Made by a program: the position numbers and the translations under genes | NCBI GenBank assembly: GCA_963590435.1 | Contig: CAVAPG010000033.1 | Coordinates: 1-17,135 of the forward strand | Source of the DNA: F23-B02 sp963590435 | Lineage (GTDB): Bacteria; Bacillota; Clostridia; Oscillospirales; Oscillospiraceae | Length of the DNA: 17,135 nucleotides | Reading direction: 5' to 3' | The notes under the pieces: generated by a model | What the model was told of the DNA's origin: nothing | Databases searched by the model: none | The model's input: the letters and a program-made list of their open reading frames with translations, nothing else | Shown here: piece by piece, positions 6,966 to 14,458 of the stretch | Layout of the letters: every line of letters starts with the position of its first letter | Position numbering within the stretch: the first letter of the stretch is position 1

Positions 6966-7991
6966 ATGAAAATTGCTGTTGTATGCGGCGGATTGTCAAA
7001 TGAACGCGATGTGTCCATCACGAGCGGCACCTGTGTTGCACGTGCGCTGCGGGAAAGAGGACATAAAGTTCTCCTCATTGACCTTTATTACGGCTATCGC
7101 GGCGAATATGATGATCCGGCTTCTCTTTATGAAAAAGAGCAGGAGGATATAAAATATTCTGTGAGCACGGAAACGCCGGATATTGAAAAGCTTATAGCCG
7201 ACGGTAACGGAAGCAGGATAGGCAGTAATGTAATTGAGATATGCAAAGCGGCCGACATATGCTTTCTTGCACTTCACGGCGAGGATGGCGAAAACGGCAA
7301 GCTTCAGGCGACATTTGATGTACATGGCATTAAATATACGGGCAGTGGATATCTCGGCAGCGCGATTGCAATGAATAAGGAAATCAGCAAAATCATGATG
7401 CGTAGCAGCGGTATACCGGTTCCGGAGGGAATAGTACTTGAAAAGGGTGGGGAAATTAAAAATGTCGGTTTTCCCTGTGTCGTGAAACCCTGCAGCGGAG
7501 GCTCCAGCGTCGGTACATCCATGGTTGCAGACGAGAGTGAATATTTGGCTGCTATAGAAACAGCGTTTAAGTATGAAGACCATGTGCTTGTTGAGAAGTT
7601 TATAAAAGGCCGTGAGTTGACCGTCGGAGTTATGGGCAAAAAAGCAATGCCGGTTATAGAAATAATCCCCAAAGAGGGCTGGTATGATTACAAAAATAAA
7701 TATCAGGCCGGACTTACAGAGGAGATATGTCCCGCACCGATAAGCGCAGAAGATACAGACCGGGTTCAGCGTCTTGCTGAACGCGTCCGCGAGGCTCTTA
7801 TGATTGATGTATACTGCCGTGCTGACTTCCTTATGGACGAAACTGACGGCGAGATATACTGCCTTGAGGCAAACACATTGCCCGGAATGACGCCCACAAG
7901 CCTTATCCCGCAAATGGGCCGTGAGCAGGGACTTGATTTCGGCACAGTATGCGAAAAAATTATTGAGCTTTCAATGGAGAAATACAGATGA
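6966..7991 (+). CDS. ddl: D-alanine--D-alanine ligase
   Basis: A cytoplasmic ATP-grasp enzyme that joins two D-alanines using ATP, giving the dipeptide that ends the peptidoglycan stem. The 341-residue length is normal. Visible motifs are the N-terminal GG with SNERDVS, HGEDGENG (104-111), the KPCSGGSSVG loop (174-183), D287, and the metal-binding E301-A-N303 with LPGMT after it. The omega loop WYDYKNKY (239-246) keeps Lys245 and Tyr246. These match the E. coli DdlB Lys-Tyr pair that goes with D-Ala-D-Ala rather than the D-lactate specificity of VanA-type enzymes. The ATG at 6966 has GGGAGG eight bases upstream. Its stop overlaps the murF start (ATGA at 7988-7991), so translation is probably coupled. 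Confidence 0.97.
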   Translation: MKIAVVCGGLSNERDVSITSGTCVARALRERGHKVLLIDLYYGYRGEYDDPASLYEKEQEDIKYSVSTETPDIEKLIADGNGSRIGSNVIEICKAADICFLALHGEDGENGKLQATFDVHGIKYTGSGYLGSAIAMNKEISKIMMRSSGIPVPEGIVLEKGGEIKNVGFPCVVKPCSGGSSVGTSMVADESEYLAAIETAFKYEDHVLVEKFIKGRELTVGVMGKKAMPVIEIIPKEGWYDYKNKYQAGLTEEICPAPISAEDTDRVQRLAERVREALMIDVYCRADFLMDETDGEIYCLEANTLPGMTPTSLIPQMGREQGLDFGTVCEKIIELSMEKYR

Positions 7992-9340
7992 AAGGCATCA
8001 GTGTAAAGCAAGCTGCCGAAATAGTTGGCGGTAAGCTGATTGGCATCGGCAATTTCAATCGTGAGCTTACAGGACTTGTTATAGACAGCAGAAATGTCAA
8101 ATCCGGCTTCGCTTTTGCGGCGATTAAAGGTGAGCATGTTGACGGGCATGATTATGTCGAAAAAGCATTTGCGCTCGGCGCCTCCTGCTGCATTGTTGAA
8201 AAAAACGTGCCGGAAACAAACGGCTGCCTCATAAAAGTTGAAAGCACCCCCAAAGCAATGGCCAAACTTGCTGAAGCATATAGAAAAATGCTCCGCATAC
8301 CGGTTATAGGAATTACGGGATCTGTCGGCAAGACCACGGCAAAGGAAATGATATCCTCCGTTCTTTCGCAACACTATAATGTCCTGAAAACAGATAAGAA
8401 CTTAAATAACGAACTCGGTGTACCGCTGACGATATTCCGCATAGAGCCGGAACATGAAGCGGCAGTAATTGAGATGGGTATATCAGACTTCAATGAAATG
8501 AGCAGACTTGCTCAGATGGTGCGACCGACAGATGCTGTGTATACGCTTATAGGCAATGCGCATCTTGACAGGCTCAATAACCGTCAAGGTGTGTTCAAGG
8601 CCAAAACCGAAATGCTCGATTATATGCCAGATGACGGAACGGTTTTTCTTAATGCAGATGATGATATGCTGTGTAAATGCGAATGCCGCCTGAACAAAAT
8701 TTTCTATGGTCTTTGCGATAATGCAGATGTCAGAGCTGAAAATCTTGCCGCCGAAAGTTCCTCTGTCCAAACCTGCGATATAGTATCGGGAAGCAGGCGT
8801 TTGCATGTCAGTATACCGGCTTACGGTCATCATATGGTATACGCGGCACTTGAGGGGGCGGCTGTCGGCATTAAGTACGGCCTGAGCGATGACGAAATTA
8901 TTCGTGGCATAGCGTCATATGAAACCATAGGACGCCGTGCGAATGTGATTGACACAGGATATATAACTATCATAGATGACTGCTACAACGCAAATCCCGA
9001 TTCCGTCAAATGTGCTATTGATTCAATGTCCGATAGAGCCGGACGAAAGGTCTGCATCTTTGGTGATATGCTGGAAATGGGCACGGCGCGCGCTGAACTC
9101 CATGGCGACATCGGCAGATACGCTGTTTCACATGGTGTGGATTTACTTTTGTGCGTAGGCGAAATGTCTGAGAACACAGCCCTCGCCGCCAAGAGCATAG
9201 AAGCTAAGCATTTTAACAGCAATTCAGAGCTTATCTCGGCTTTGCCGTCACTTATACGCAAGGACGATACGGTGCTGGTCAAGGCCTCACACAGCATGAA
9301 GCTCGAAGAAGTCTCAGATGCTCTTAAAATAATGAAATAA
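7988..9340 (+). CDS. murF: UDP-N-acetylmuramoyl-tripeptide--D-alanyl-D-alanine ligase
   Basis: Catalyses the last cytoplasmic step of UDP-MurNAc-pentapeptide synthesis, adding the D-Ala-D-Ala made by the preceding gene. At 450 residues it is full length. It shows the Mur-ligase N-terminal domain (about 1-95), the P-loop GITGSVGKTT (108-117), NLNNELGVP (138-146), GNAHLDRL (189-196), and KAKTEM with Lys206 at the position carbamylated in this family. DDCYNANPDS (330-339) follows in the central-to-C-terminal region, then FGDMLEMG. The start overlaps the ddl stop by four bases. A terminator begins at the base after the stop, so ddl-murF is a closed two-gene operon. Confidence 0.97.
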   Translation: MKGISVKQAAEIVGGKLIGIGNFNRELTGLVIDSRNVKSGFAFAAIKGEHVDGHDYVEKAFALGASCCIVEKNVPETNGCLIKVESTPKAMAKLAEAYRKMLRIPVIGITGSVGKTTAKEMISSVLSQHYNVLKTDKNLNNELGVPLTIFRIEPEHEAAVIEMGISDFNEMSRLAQMVRPTDAVYTLIGNAHLDRLNNRQGVFKAKTEMLDYMPDDGTVFLNADDDMLCKCECRLNKIFYGLCDNADVRAENLAAESSSVQTCDIVSGSRRLHVSIPAYGHHMVYAALEGAAVGIKYGLSDDEIIRGIASYETIGRRANVIDTGYITIIDDCYNANPDSVKCAIDSMSDRAGRKVCIFGDMLEMGTARAELHGDIGRYAVSHGVDLLLCVGEMSENTALAAKSIEAKHFNSNSELISALPSLIRKDDTVLVKASHSMKLEEVSDALKIMK

Positions 9341-9381
9341 CAAGCAAAAAACGGACTGACAATTCAGTCCGTTTTAGCTTG
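9341..9381 (+). terminator. Terminator of ddl-murF, probably bidirectional
   Basis: A perfect 12-base-pair stem (AAAACGGACTGA at 9348-9359 with its complement at 9364-9375) closes a CAAT loop. An outer stem of CAAGC (9341-9345) and GCTTG (9377-9381) extends it. A-rich and T-rich arms allow use from both sides, also serving the convergent transporter gene. Confidence 0.9.
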
Positions 9382-9467
9382 TATTGCTATCAGAAAAAAC
9401 AACCACTAACTATACCCGTGGATGTCTATCATATTCGAATTTGATTAATTTGGAATAACGCATCTCT

Positions 9468-10352
9468 TTATGACTTCGCCTTGATTTTGAATTTTACATT
9501 CAAGAGCACAATTGCAGAAAGCACAAGAACTATGCCGGCGACACTGGCAACGGTGAGTGATTCATTATAGATAATGACACCGACTACCGTAGCAACAACG
9601 GGCTCAATTGATGCAGTAATAGATGCTTTCCCGTTTTCAAGCCCCTCAAGTCCGTAAGTATAGAGCAGATACGGCAAAAAGCACGTTACTAGTCCCGTTG
9701 CGGCCGCAAAGCCGAGATTTGGCAAGTTTTCCGTGACGATATCAACATATTCGGTTCCACCGATAAGTGTTGCCCCGATTGCCGCAAGCAGGCATGCGTA
9801 AAAATTAATTGTCAGGCTTGAATATCCGTGATTAAGTGCAAAACGCCCAAAAATGCTGTACAAGGCATAGCATATGCCCGCAGTAATGCCGAGCGCCAAT
9901 CCGACCGGAGTTATTTTCGATTCTCCGCCGATGCCGGACACAAGGCAACAGCCGGCAAAGGCAAGGAGCATTGCGGCGAGCTTTTGCCCGGTGAGCTTTT
10001 CCTTAAAAAGCACAGCAGAAAAAAGAATTACGAAGCACGGCGCAGTATACAGCAGTATAGCCGCTGCGGACAAGCTCATATAATCCATTGCTTTAAAATA
10101 GCACAGTCCGAAAACAAGCAGTGACACAACGCCGCTGCCGACAAATATCCATGCATCCCTGAGTTTAATCTTGAATGCCTTTCGATCGCTTATAAGCAGG
10201 ACAATTCCAAACAATGCGGCGGCAAATGTGCACCTGACTGCAATGCAGCTTATGGCCGATATGCCCATTGCATCAAGCGTACGGCGGAAAAAGCCCATAA
10301 AGCCCCACAGTGTTCCTGCGAAAATAACGCTTACAACATATTTGTTCTTCAA
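9468..10352 (-). CDS. EamA/DMT-family membrane transporter, TTG start
   Basis: An inner-membrane protein of 294 residues with about ten hydrophobic segments in two halves, the EamA (drug/metabolite transporter) layout. It shows GTLWGFMGFF near the N-terminus, a conserved YTAPCFVILFSAVLFKEKLT stretch, a matching second half with SIEPVVATVVG and YNESL, and a basic C-terminus. The family exports or imports amino acids and other small metabolites; the substrate cannot be told here. I place the start at TTG 10352: AGGAGG (10362-10367) lies nine bases upstream, and TTGA overlaps the stop of the previous gene, a usual coupling arrangement. An in-frame ATG at 10373 would add seven residues but lies upstream of that ribosome binding site. 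It is the second gene of a two-gene operon. Confidence 0.85.
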   Translation of the reverse strand: MKNKYVVSVIFAGTLWGFMGFFRRTLDAMGISAISCIAVRCTFAAALFGIVLLISDRKAFKIKLRDAWIFVGSGVVSLLVFGLCYFKAMDYMSLSAAAILLYTAPCFVILFSAVLFKEKLTGQKLAAMLLAFAGCCLVSGIGGESKITPVGLALGITAGICYALYSIFGRFALNHGYSSLTINFYACLLAAIGATLIGGTEYVDIVTENLPNLGFAAATGLVTCFLPYLLYTYGLEGLENGKASITASIEPVVATVVGVIIYNESLTVASVAGIVLVLSAIVLLNVKFKIKAKS

Positions 10353-11062
10353 CCGACAAGCCCTCCTATCCATGACGCAAGCGGCACGTAAATTATCGGC
10401 AATATTAACGCCGGCAAAAGATTTGCAACATTTACCTTTCGATCGGTAACACCTATCATATTAAGCCCCATGCCGATGAAGATTGCACCGCCGACAGCAC
10501 TCATTTCGGTTATCACATCTGTGCCGAGAAACGGCGACAGTGCTCCTGCAAGCAGAGAAAGTGTTCCTTCCCATATAAACACCGGGATGAGTGAGAGCAC
10601 AACACCTACGCCCATTGCAGCCGACATAGCCGCGGCAGCCACACCGTCAATAACGGTTTTCGTAAACAGAACACTGTAATTTCCTCGAAGACCGGCATCA
10701 AGTGAGCCCATTACGGCCATTGCGCCAACCGTGAACATAACCGAAGCACTTATAACGCCGTCTGCAAATCTGCCCTCGGCAAATTTTTTGCCTTCAAACA
10801 GCTTGGCAACTCTGACTCCCATGCCGTCTATAAAGTCGTCTATGTGCAGAGCCTGGCCTATTATTGCCCCGATTGCAAGGCACAGAACAAGACACATTGT
10901 GTTTGCTGAGCCGACTATTCCCTGTATCCCTACCGATACAACTACAAGACCCATTGCAGCCATAAGGCAATCAACCAGCTTGTGGTTAATCTTACTCCTC
11001 AGCAGTGTTCCGGCCGTTCCGCCAATGAGAATACCAAGTGCATTAACTACTGCACCAATCAT
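10349..11062 (-). CDS. DUF554 family integral membrane protein
   Basis: A 237-residue protein with about six or seven hydrophobic segments. It matches the DUF554 family (B. subtilis YdfK and E. coli YqgA are members): the start MIGAVVNALGILIGG, the GAIIGQ motif and a long charged loop FEGKKFAEGRFADG at about residues 90-103. FVTVGAMAV-like and KTVIDGVAA-like membrane motifs and a Gly-rich GGAIFIGMGLNMIG segment follow near the C-terminus. Its function is not established. AAGAAGG ends seven bases before the ATG at 11062. It is the first gene of an operon with the EamA transporter, with stop and next start overlapping; co-transcription suggests a shared process but does not define it. Confidence 0.9.
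   Translation of the reverse strand: MIGAVVNALGILIGGTAGTLLRSKINHKLVDCLMAAMGLVVVSVGIQGIVGSANTMCLVLCLAIGAIIGQALHIDDFIDGMGVRVAKLFEGKKFAEGRFADGVISASVMFTVGAMAVMGSLDAGLRGNYSVLFTKTVIDGVAAAAMSAAMGVGVVLSLIPVFIWEGTLSLLAGALSPFLGTDVITEMSAVGGAIFIGMGLNMIGVTDRKVNVANLLPALILPIIYVPLASWIGGLVG
10362..10367 (-). promoter_or_regulatory. Ribosome binding site that decides the transporter start
   Basis: On the minus strand this is AGGAGG, nine bases before TTG at 10352. It lies inside the end of the upstream DUF554 gene and downstream of the alternative ATG at 10373, so it supports TTG. Confidence 0.75.
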
Positions 11063-11094
11063 ATTATTACCTTCTTTGTCAAATTCACCAGCTC

Positions 11095-11123
11095 ATTGTA
11101 ATTATTCTCTTTTCAATAGTCAA
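11095..11123 (-). promoter_or_regulatory. Promoter of the DUF554-EamA operon
   Basis: On the minus strand, TTGACT (11118-11123) and TACAAT (11095-11100) are 17 bases apart. Each hexamer has one mismatch to consensus. It fires away from the tRNA promoter at 11141-11170, so the two units are divergent. Confidence 0.75.
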
Positions 11124-11140
11124 CATCAACTTTTGCATGA

Positions 11141-11170
11141 TTGACAAAAAAATATGTAATGTGTTATTAT
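11141..11170 (+). promoter_or_regulatory. Promoter of the tRNA-Leu gene
   Basis: A consensus TTGACA (11141-11146) and TATTAT (11165-11170) are 18 bases apart, with TGT before the -10 as an extended element. Transcription would start around 11177, about 15 bases before the tRNA. Confidence 0.8.
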
Positions 11171-11191
11171 GACTGTCGATAAAATAAACCT

Positions 11192-11275
11192 GCGGGTATG
11201 ATGGAATTGGCAGACATGCGAGATTTAGGTTCTCGTGCTTACGGCGTGCAGGTTCGACCCCTGTTACCCGCACCA
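11192..11275 (+). tRNA. tRNA-Leu, anticodon TAG
   Basis: An 84-base gene including an encoded CCA. The acceptor arms GCGGGTA (11192-11198) and TACCCGC (11265-11271) pair fully; A11272 is the discriminator and CCA is 11273-11275. The anticodon stem is CGAGA/TCTCG with loop TTTAGGT and anticodon TAG at 11226-11228, reading CUA and related leucine codons. A long variable arm (about TGCTTACGGCG) is typical of leucine tRNAs. The T loop is GGTTCGACCCC. It is a single gene between its own promoter and terminator. Confidence 0.96.
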
Positions 11276-11278
11276 TTA

Positions 11279-11332
11279 CTGCGCACCGGCTTTGATACGA
11301 TGTAGTATCGGGCCGGTGTGCAGTTTTTCTTT
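11279..11332 (+). terminator. Terminator of tRNA-Leu
   Basis: A 12-base-pair stem (11279-11290 with 11312-11323, one G-T pair) contains an inner stem GATAC/GTATC and is followed by TTTTTCTTT. It starts three bases after the CCA end. Confidence 0.92.
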
Positions 11333-11378
11333 ATGAAAACACCTTTTACGTTTGTCAGCGTATGAGTATCATAAATGC

Positions 11379-11407
11379 TTGAATGACATCCGCATGCATG
11401 CTATAAT
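11379..11407 (+). promoter_or_regulatory. Promoter of the FHA-SEDS operon
   Basis: TTGAAT (11379-11384) and a perfect TATAAT (11402-11407) are separated by 17 bases, with TGC before the -10 as an extended element. The spacer contains the perfect 10-base palindrome GCATGCATGC (11392-11401), which abuts the -10 and could bind a regulator. I see no other promoter before 17045, so all four genes downstream probably depend on this one. Confidence 0.8.
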
Positions 11408-11424
11408 TAATCAACAAATCTTAG

Positions 11425-11432
11425 AGAGGTGA
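11425..11432 (+). promoter_or_regulatory. Ribosome binding site that decides the FHA-SEDS start
   Basis: AGAGGTGA lies five bases before GTG 11438. An in-frame GTG at 11429 falls inside this site and so cannot be the start it serves. Confidence 0.75.
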
Positions 11433-11437
11433 ACTGC

Positions 11438-13156
11438 GTGGCTGATACCCTGGTCACATTAGCTTCATACATACTCCCGTTGTTTGCAATCATCGTACTC
11501 ATCCGATGCACTCGCAGTATGCTCGGAAATAAATCGCAGACCGAGATATGGGGATACATCCACCGAGATGATGGAGTTGCACTCATAAATAACTGGGAAA
11601 ATATTATAGGCCGCTCGCGTTCGGCAGATATTTGCCTGCCATACGAATCTGTCAGCCGCGTACATGCTGTTTTGATACGCAGCCCTAAGGGCGTCTGGCG
11701 CGTATTCGATATTTTCTCAAAGGGCGGAGTATGGGTAAACGGCGCCAAAGTTCAGGGCGTGGGAACTGTTGTGCATGACGGTGATGTCCTTAACCTTGCG
11801 GGAAACAGTGTGCGTTTCAGAGATATAAGCGAAAAGCAGAGAGACGCGATTGAAGCGCGCAGAACACAGAGCTGGAAGCGGGTGCATCCTGCCGTAACGC
11901 TTTTTTTCCTCACTGTCTTTCAGGCTATACTTTTGCTTGAGCATTTGTGCACGGCAGAAAGTGAATATATTGCCGGCATAATGCTCGGGTTTGTGCTGCT
12001 CATTTTGATAGAGTGGTTTTGCTATTTTGCCATGCGCAGTATACGCCGCACAGGCTTCGAGGTTGAAACGCTGGCATTTTTCTTATCATCTATAGGTCTA
12101 TCCGTAATCGCATCCTCCGTACCGGACGAAATGTTTCGTCAGATGATAATTGTTTTTGTCGGTATTGCGGCTTTCTTTGCACTTGGCTGGTGGCTTCGTG
12201 ATCTAGACAGGACGAAGACAATGAGACTTCCTCTTGCAATATTGTCCGTTCTTGTCCTCGCGGCGGTTTTGGTGCTCGGCCAGGAACAATATGGTGCGAA
12301 AAACTGGATATTCATAGGTTCATTTTCAATACAGCCGTCGGAATTTGTAAAGGTAGCATTTATCTATGTCGGCGCGGCGACACTTGACAGACTGTTCAGC
12401 ACAAAAAACCTTATATTATTTATTGCTTTTTCCGCGCTGTGTGTTATTTGCCTTGCCTTCAGCAGCGACTTCGGTACGGCTCTTATCTTTTTCGTTACAT
12501 TTCTTGTTATATCCTTTATGCGCTCAGGTTCAATCGCAACGGTTGCACTTGCGATAACAGGAGCAGGTATGGCCGGGTTCCTGATGCTTAAAATGAAGGC
12601 TCATGTTGCTCGCAGATTTGCAACGTGGGGGCATGTTTGGGATGCCGAGAACATTTGGGACGGCGGCTATCAGCAGACCCATGCACTGTCCGCAGGAGCA
12701 TCCGGAGGACTCTTCGGCAAAGGCGCAGGGAATGGCTGGCTGAAAAGTACATTTGCCGGCAATACAGATACTGTCTTCGGCGTAATGTGCGAGGAACTTG
12801 GCCTTATTATTGCAATCTGCGCTGTCCTGGCGATACTTGCTTTGGCATTTTTTGCGGTCAGAAATTCCGGCCATGGACGAAGTGCATATTACTCGATTGC
12901 CGCATGCGCGACGGCGAGTATGTTTATGGTACAGGTTGGCCTCAATGTCTTCGGCTCTGTTGATATTCTGCCGTTTACCGGTGTAACATTTCCGTTTGTA
13001 TCACGCGGCGGCAGTTCAGTGCTTGCGTGCTGGATGCTTCTTGCGTTTATTAAGGCCGGGGATACGCGCAAGGGTGCAAGTTTCGTCGTGCGTCCACCGG
13101 AAGCTAAGAGTAAAAAGCAGCGTGAAAACAGGCAGGCGGGGGAGGAGACAGCATGA
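11438..13156 (+). CDS. FHA domain fused to SEDS peptidoglycan glycosyltransferase (FtsW/RodA/SpoVE family)
   Basis: A 572-residue membrane protein predicted to polymerise lipid II into glycan strands. Residues 6-24 form an extra N-terminal membrane segment. An FHA domain follows at about 40-130, presumably cytoplasmic, with G58-R59-S60, S73-x2-H76 and the final V-N101-G. The SEDS part starts near 150 with about ten segments and family motifs QPSEFVKVAF (299-308), SDFGTALIFF (343-352), YQQTHALSAGASGGLFGKG (411-429), EELGLI (452-457) and LPFTGVTFPFVSRGGSS (511-527). FHA domains bind phosphothreonine peptides, so activity or placement may respond to a Ser/Thr kinase (inference). Oddly, Gly96 stands where the first conserved Asn of the S-x-N-G motif is expected. 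I chose GTG 11438 from the ribosome binding site; GTG 11429 is the longer alternative. The stop overlaps the next start by ATGA. FtsW, RodA and SpoVE cannot be told apart here. Confidence 0.93.
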   Translation: MADTLVTLASYILPLFAIIVLIRCTRSMLGNKSQTEIWGYIHRDDGVALINNWENIIGRSRSADICLPYESVSRVHAVLIRSPKGVWRVFDIFSKGGVWVNGAKVQGVGTVVHDGDVLNLAGNSVRFRDISEKQRDAIEARRTQSWKRVHPAVTLFFLTVFQAILLLEHLCTAESEYIAGIMLGFVLLILIEWFCYFAMRSIRRTGFEVETLAFFLSSIGLSVIASSVPDEMFRQMIIVFVGIAAFFALGWWLRDLDRTKTMRLPLAILSVLVLAAVLVLGQEQYGAKNWIFIGSFSIQPSEFVKVAFIYVGAATLDRLFSTKNLILFIAFSALCVICLAFSSDFGTALIFFVTFLVISFMRSGSIATVALAITGAGMAGFLMLKMKAHVARRFATWGHVWDAENIWDGGYQQTHALSAGASGGLFGKGAGNGWLKSTFAGNTDTVFGVMCEELGLIIAICAVLAILALAFFAVRNSGHGRSAYYSIAACATASMFMVQVGLNVFGSVDILPFTGVTFPFVSRGGSSVLACWMLLAFIKAGDTRKGASFVVRPPEAKSKKQRENRQAGEETA

Positions 13157-14442
13157 AGAAAATATCACTTCGCGCCTTCTCGGCACTCCTTATGGCGTTT
13201 CTTATAGTTGTGGGGCTTGTTGTGTATGTTTGCCGTTATATTAATGACGGCGAGACGTGGGCGCTGTATTTCGATGAATCAACATCCGGAAGCGAGTATA
13301 CAATTACAGACCGCAACGGAACAATTCTTGCGAAAATGGGCGGTGGTGAGAAAAGCTATGCAGAAGATGCCAACACCCGCATCGCCTGCTATCATGTAAC
13401 CGGCGATTACATCGGAAATGTGGGAACCGGAGCGCTCAGTTCTTTTAAAAGTAAGCTTTCCGGATTTAATTTGATAACCGGTATCGAGGAGCAGGAAGAT
13501 GTTAATCTTCAGCTCACCATCGATGCCGAACTCAATTTGAAAGCATACGAAGCGTTAAACGGCCGCAGCGGCGCAGTTATGATTTATAACTATAAAACAG
13601 GCGAAGTTATCTGTATGGCCTCATCTCCATCGATAGATCCGCTTAATCCGCCGGAAACATTGCCTGACGGAGTATATATTAACCGCTGTATCAGCGCGGC
13701 ATTTACACCCGGCTCTGTCTTTAAGCTTGTAACGCTTACTGCAGCCCTTGAAAATATTGATGATATATATCAGCGCACATTTACATGCACGGGATCTCTT
13801 GATGTAAAAGGTGTTGCTGTCAACTGCACAGGAACCCACGGACAACAGACAATTGAACAGGCACTGGCAAATTCCTGCAACAGTGTTTTCGCGGAGATAT
13901 CACTTGAACTCGGTCCCGATATAATTGCCCAATACGCTCAAAAGCTCGGTATAACAACATCACTCAAGCTTGACAGCATTTCAACCCAGGCCGGAAATTA
14001 TGACAAGGACAGTTCCATGAGTGCGGCTATGGCGTGGTCGGGTATAGGCCAGTATAATGATCTTGTTTGCCCATACGCTATGATGCGGCTTGCAGGCGCA
14101 TATGCAAATAACGGAACAGTTGTCGAACCGTCACTTTTAGGCCAGTCTGATACGAAGACGCAGCTTGTGTCATCAGATACGGCACAGAAGGTCGCCTCTA
14201 TGATGAACTACAATGTCGTGTATCATTATGGACAAAGTACTTTTCCCGGGCTGAACATATCAGCAAAGACAGGTACAGCCGAGGTCGGAGACGGAAAGGC
14301 GGCGCATGGTTGGTTTGTCGGCTTTTTGAGCGACGATGAGCATCCGTATGCATTCGTATGCATTGTTGAAAACGGAGGAAGCGGACTTGGTGCTGCAGGC
14401 AGTGTGATAAACACTGTTCTTCAGGCTGCTGTGAACAAATAA
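13153..14442 (+). CDS. Class B penicillin-binding protein (D,D-transpeptidase), short form
   Basis: A 429-residue membrane-anchored transpeptidase that would cross-link peptidoglycan and act as partner of the SEDS polymerase encoded just upstream; SEDS and class B PBP pairs form one synthase. One membrane anchor lies at about 8-28 and the rest is outside the cell. The catalytic motifs are complete: S188-V-F-K191 with the active serine, S241-C-N243, and K372-T-G374. A short pedestal of about 85 residues precedes the transpeptidase domain, well below the usual several hundred, recalling the smaller PbpA-like enzymes of Actinobacteria. The start ATG overlaps the SEDS stop (ATGA), indicating coupled translation in fixed ratio. 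Whether it serves division, elongation or sporulation is not shown. Confidence 0.94.
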   Translation: MKKISLRAFSALLMAFLIVVGLVVYVCRYINDGETWALYFDESTSGSEYTITDRNGTILAKMGGGEKSYAEDANTRIACYHVTGDYIGNVGTGALSSFKSKLSGFNLITGIEEQEDVNLQLTIDAELNLKAYEALNGRSGAVMIYNYKTGEVICMASSPSIDPLNPPETLPDGVYINRCISAAFTPGSVFKLVTLTAALENIDDIYQRTFTCTGSLDVKGVAVNCTGTHGQQTIEQALANSCNSVFAEISLELGPDIIAQYAQKLGITTSLKLDSISTQAGNYDKDSSMSAAMAWSGIGQYNDLVCPYAMMRLAGAYANNGTVVEPSLLGQSDTKTQLVSSDTAQKVASMMNYNVVYHYGQSTFPGLNISAKTGTAEVGDGKAAHGWFVGFLSDDEHPYAFVCIVENGGSGLGAAGSVINTVLQAAVNK

Positions 14443-14458
14443 TACAGGAGAAACCGGA

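Noticed and set aside
6996..7913. Open frame of 305 codons on the minus strand under ddl
   Set aside because: The plus strand has complete Ddl motifs. The antisense translation shows no domain and no ribosome binding site.
6966..7991. VanA/VanB-type D-Ala-D-Lac ligase (glycopeptide resistance)
   Set aside because: The omega loop has Lys-Tyr (245-246) as in D-Ala-D-Ala ligases, the next gene is murF, and no vanH or vanX is nearby.
11192..11332. tRNA-Leu as an integration site of a mobile element
   Set aside because: The tRNA has its own promoter and terminator. No integrase or repeated tRNA 3' end is visible in the window.
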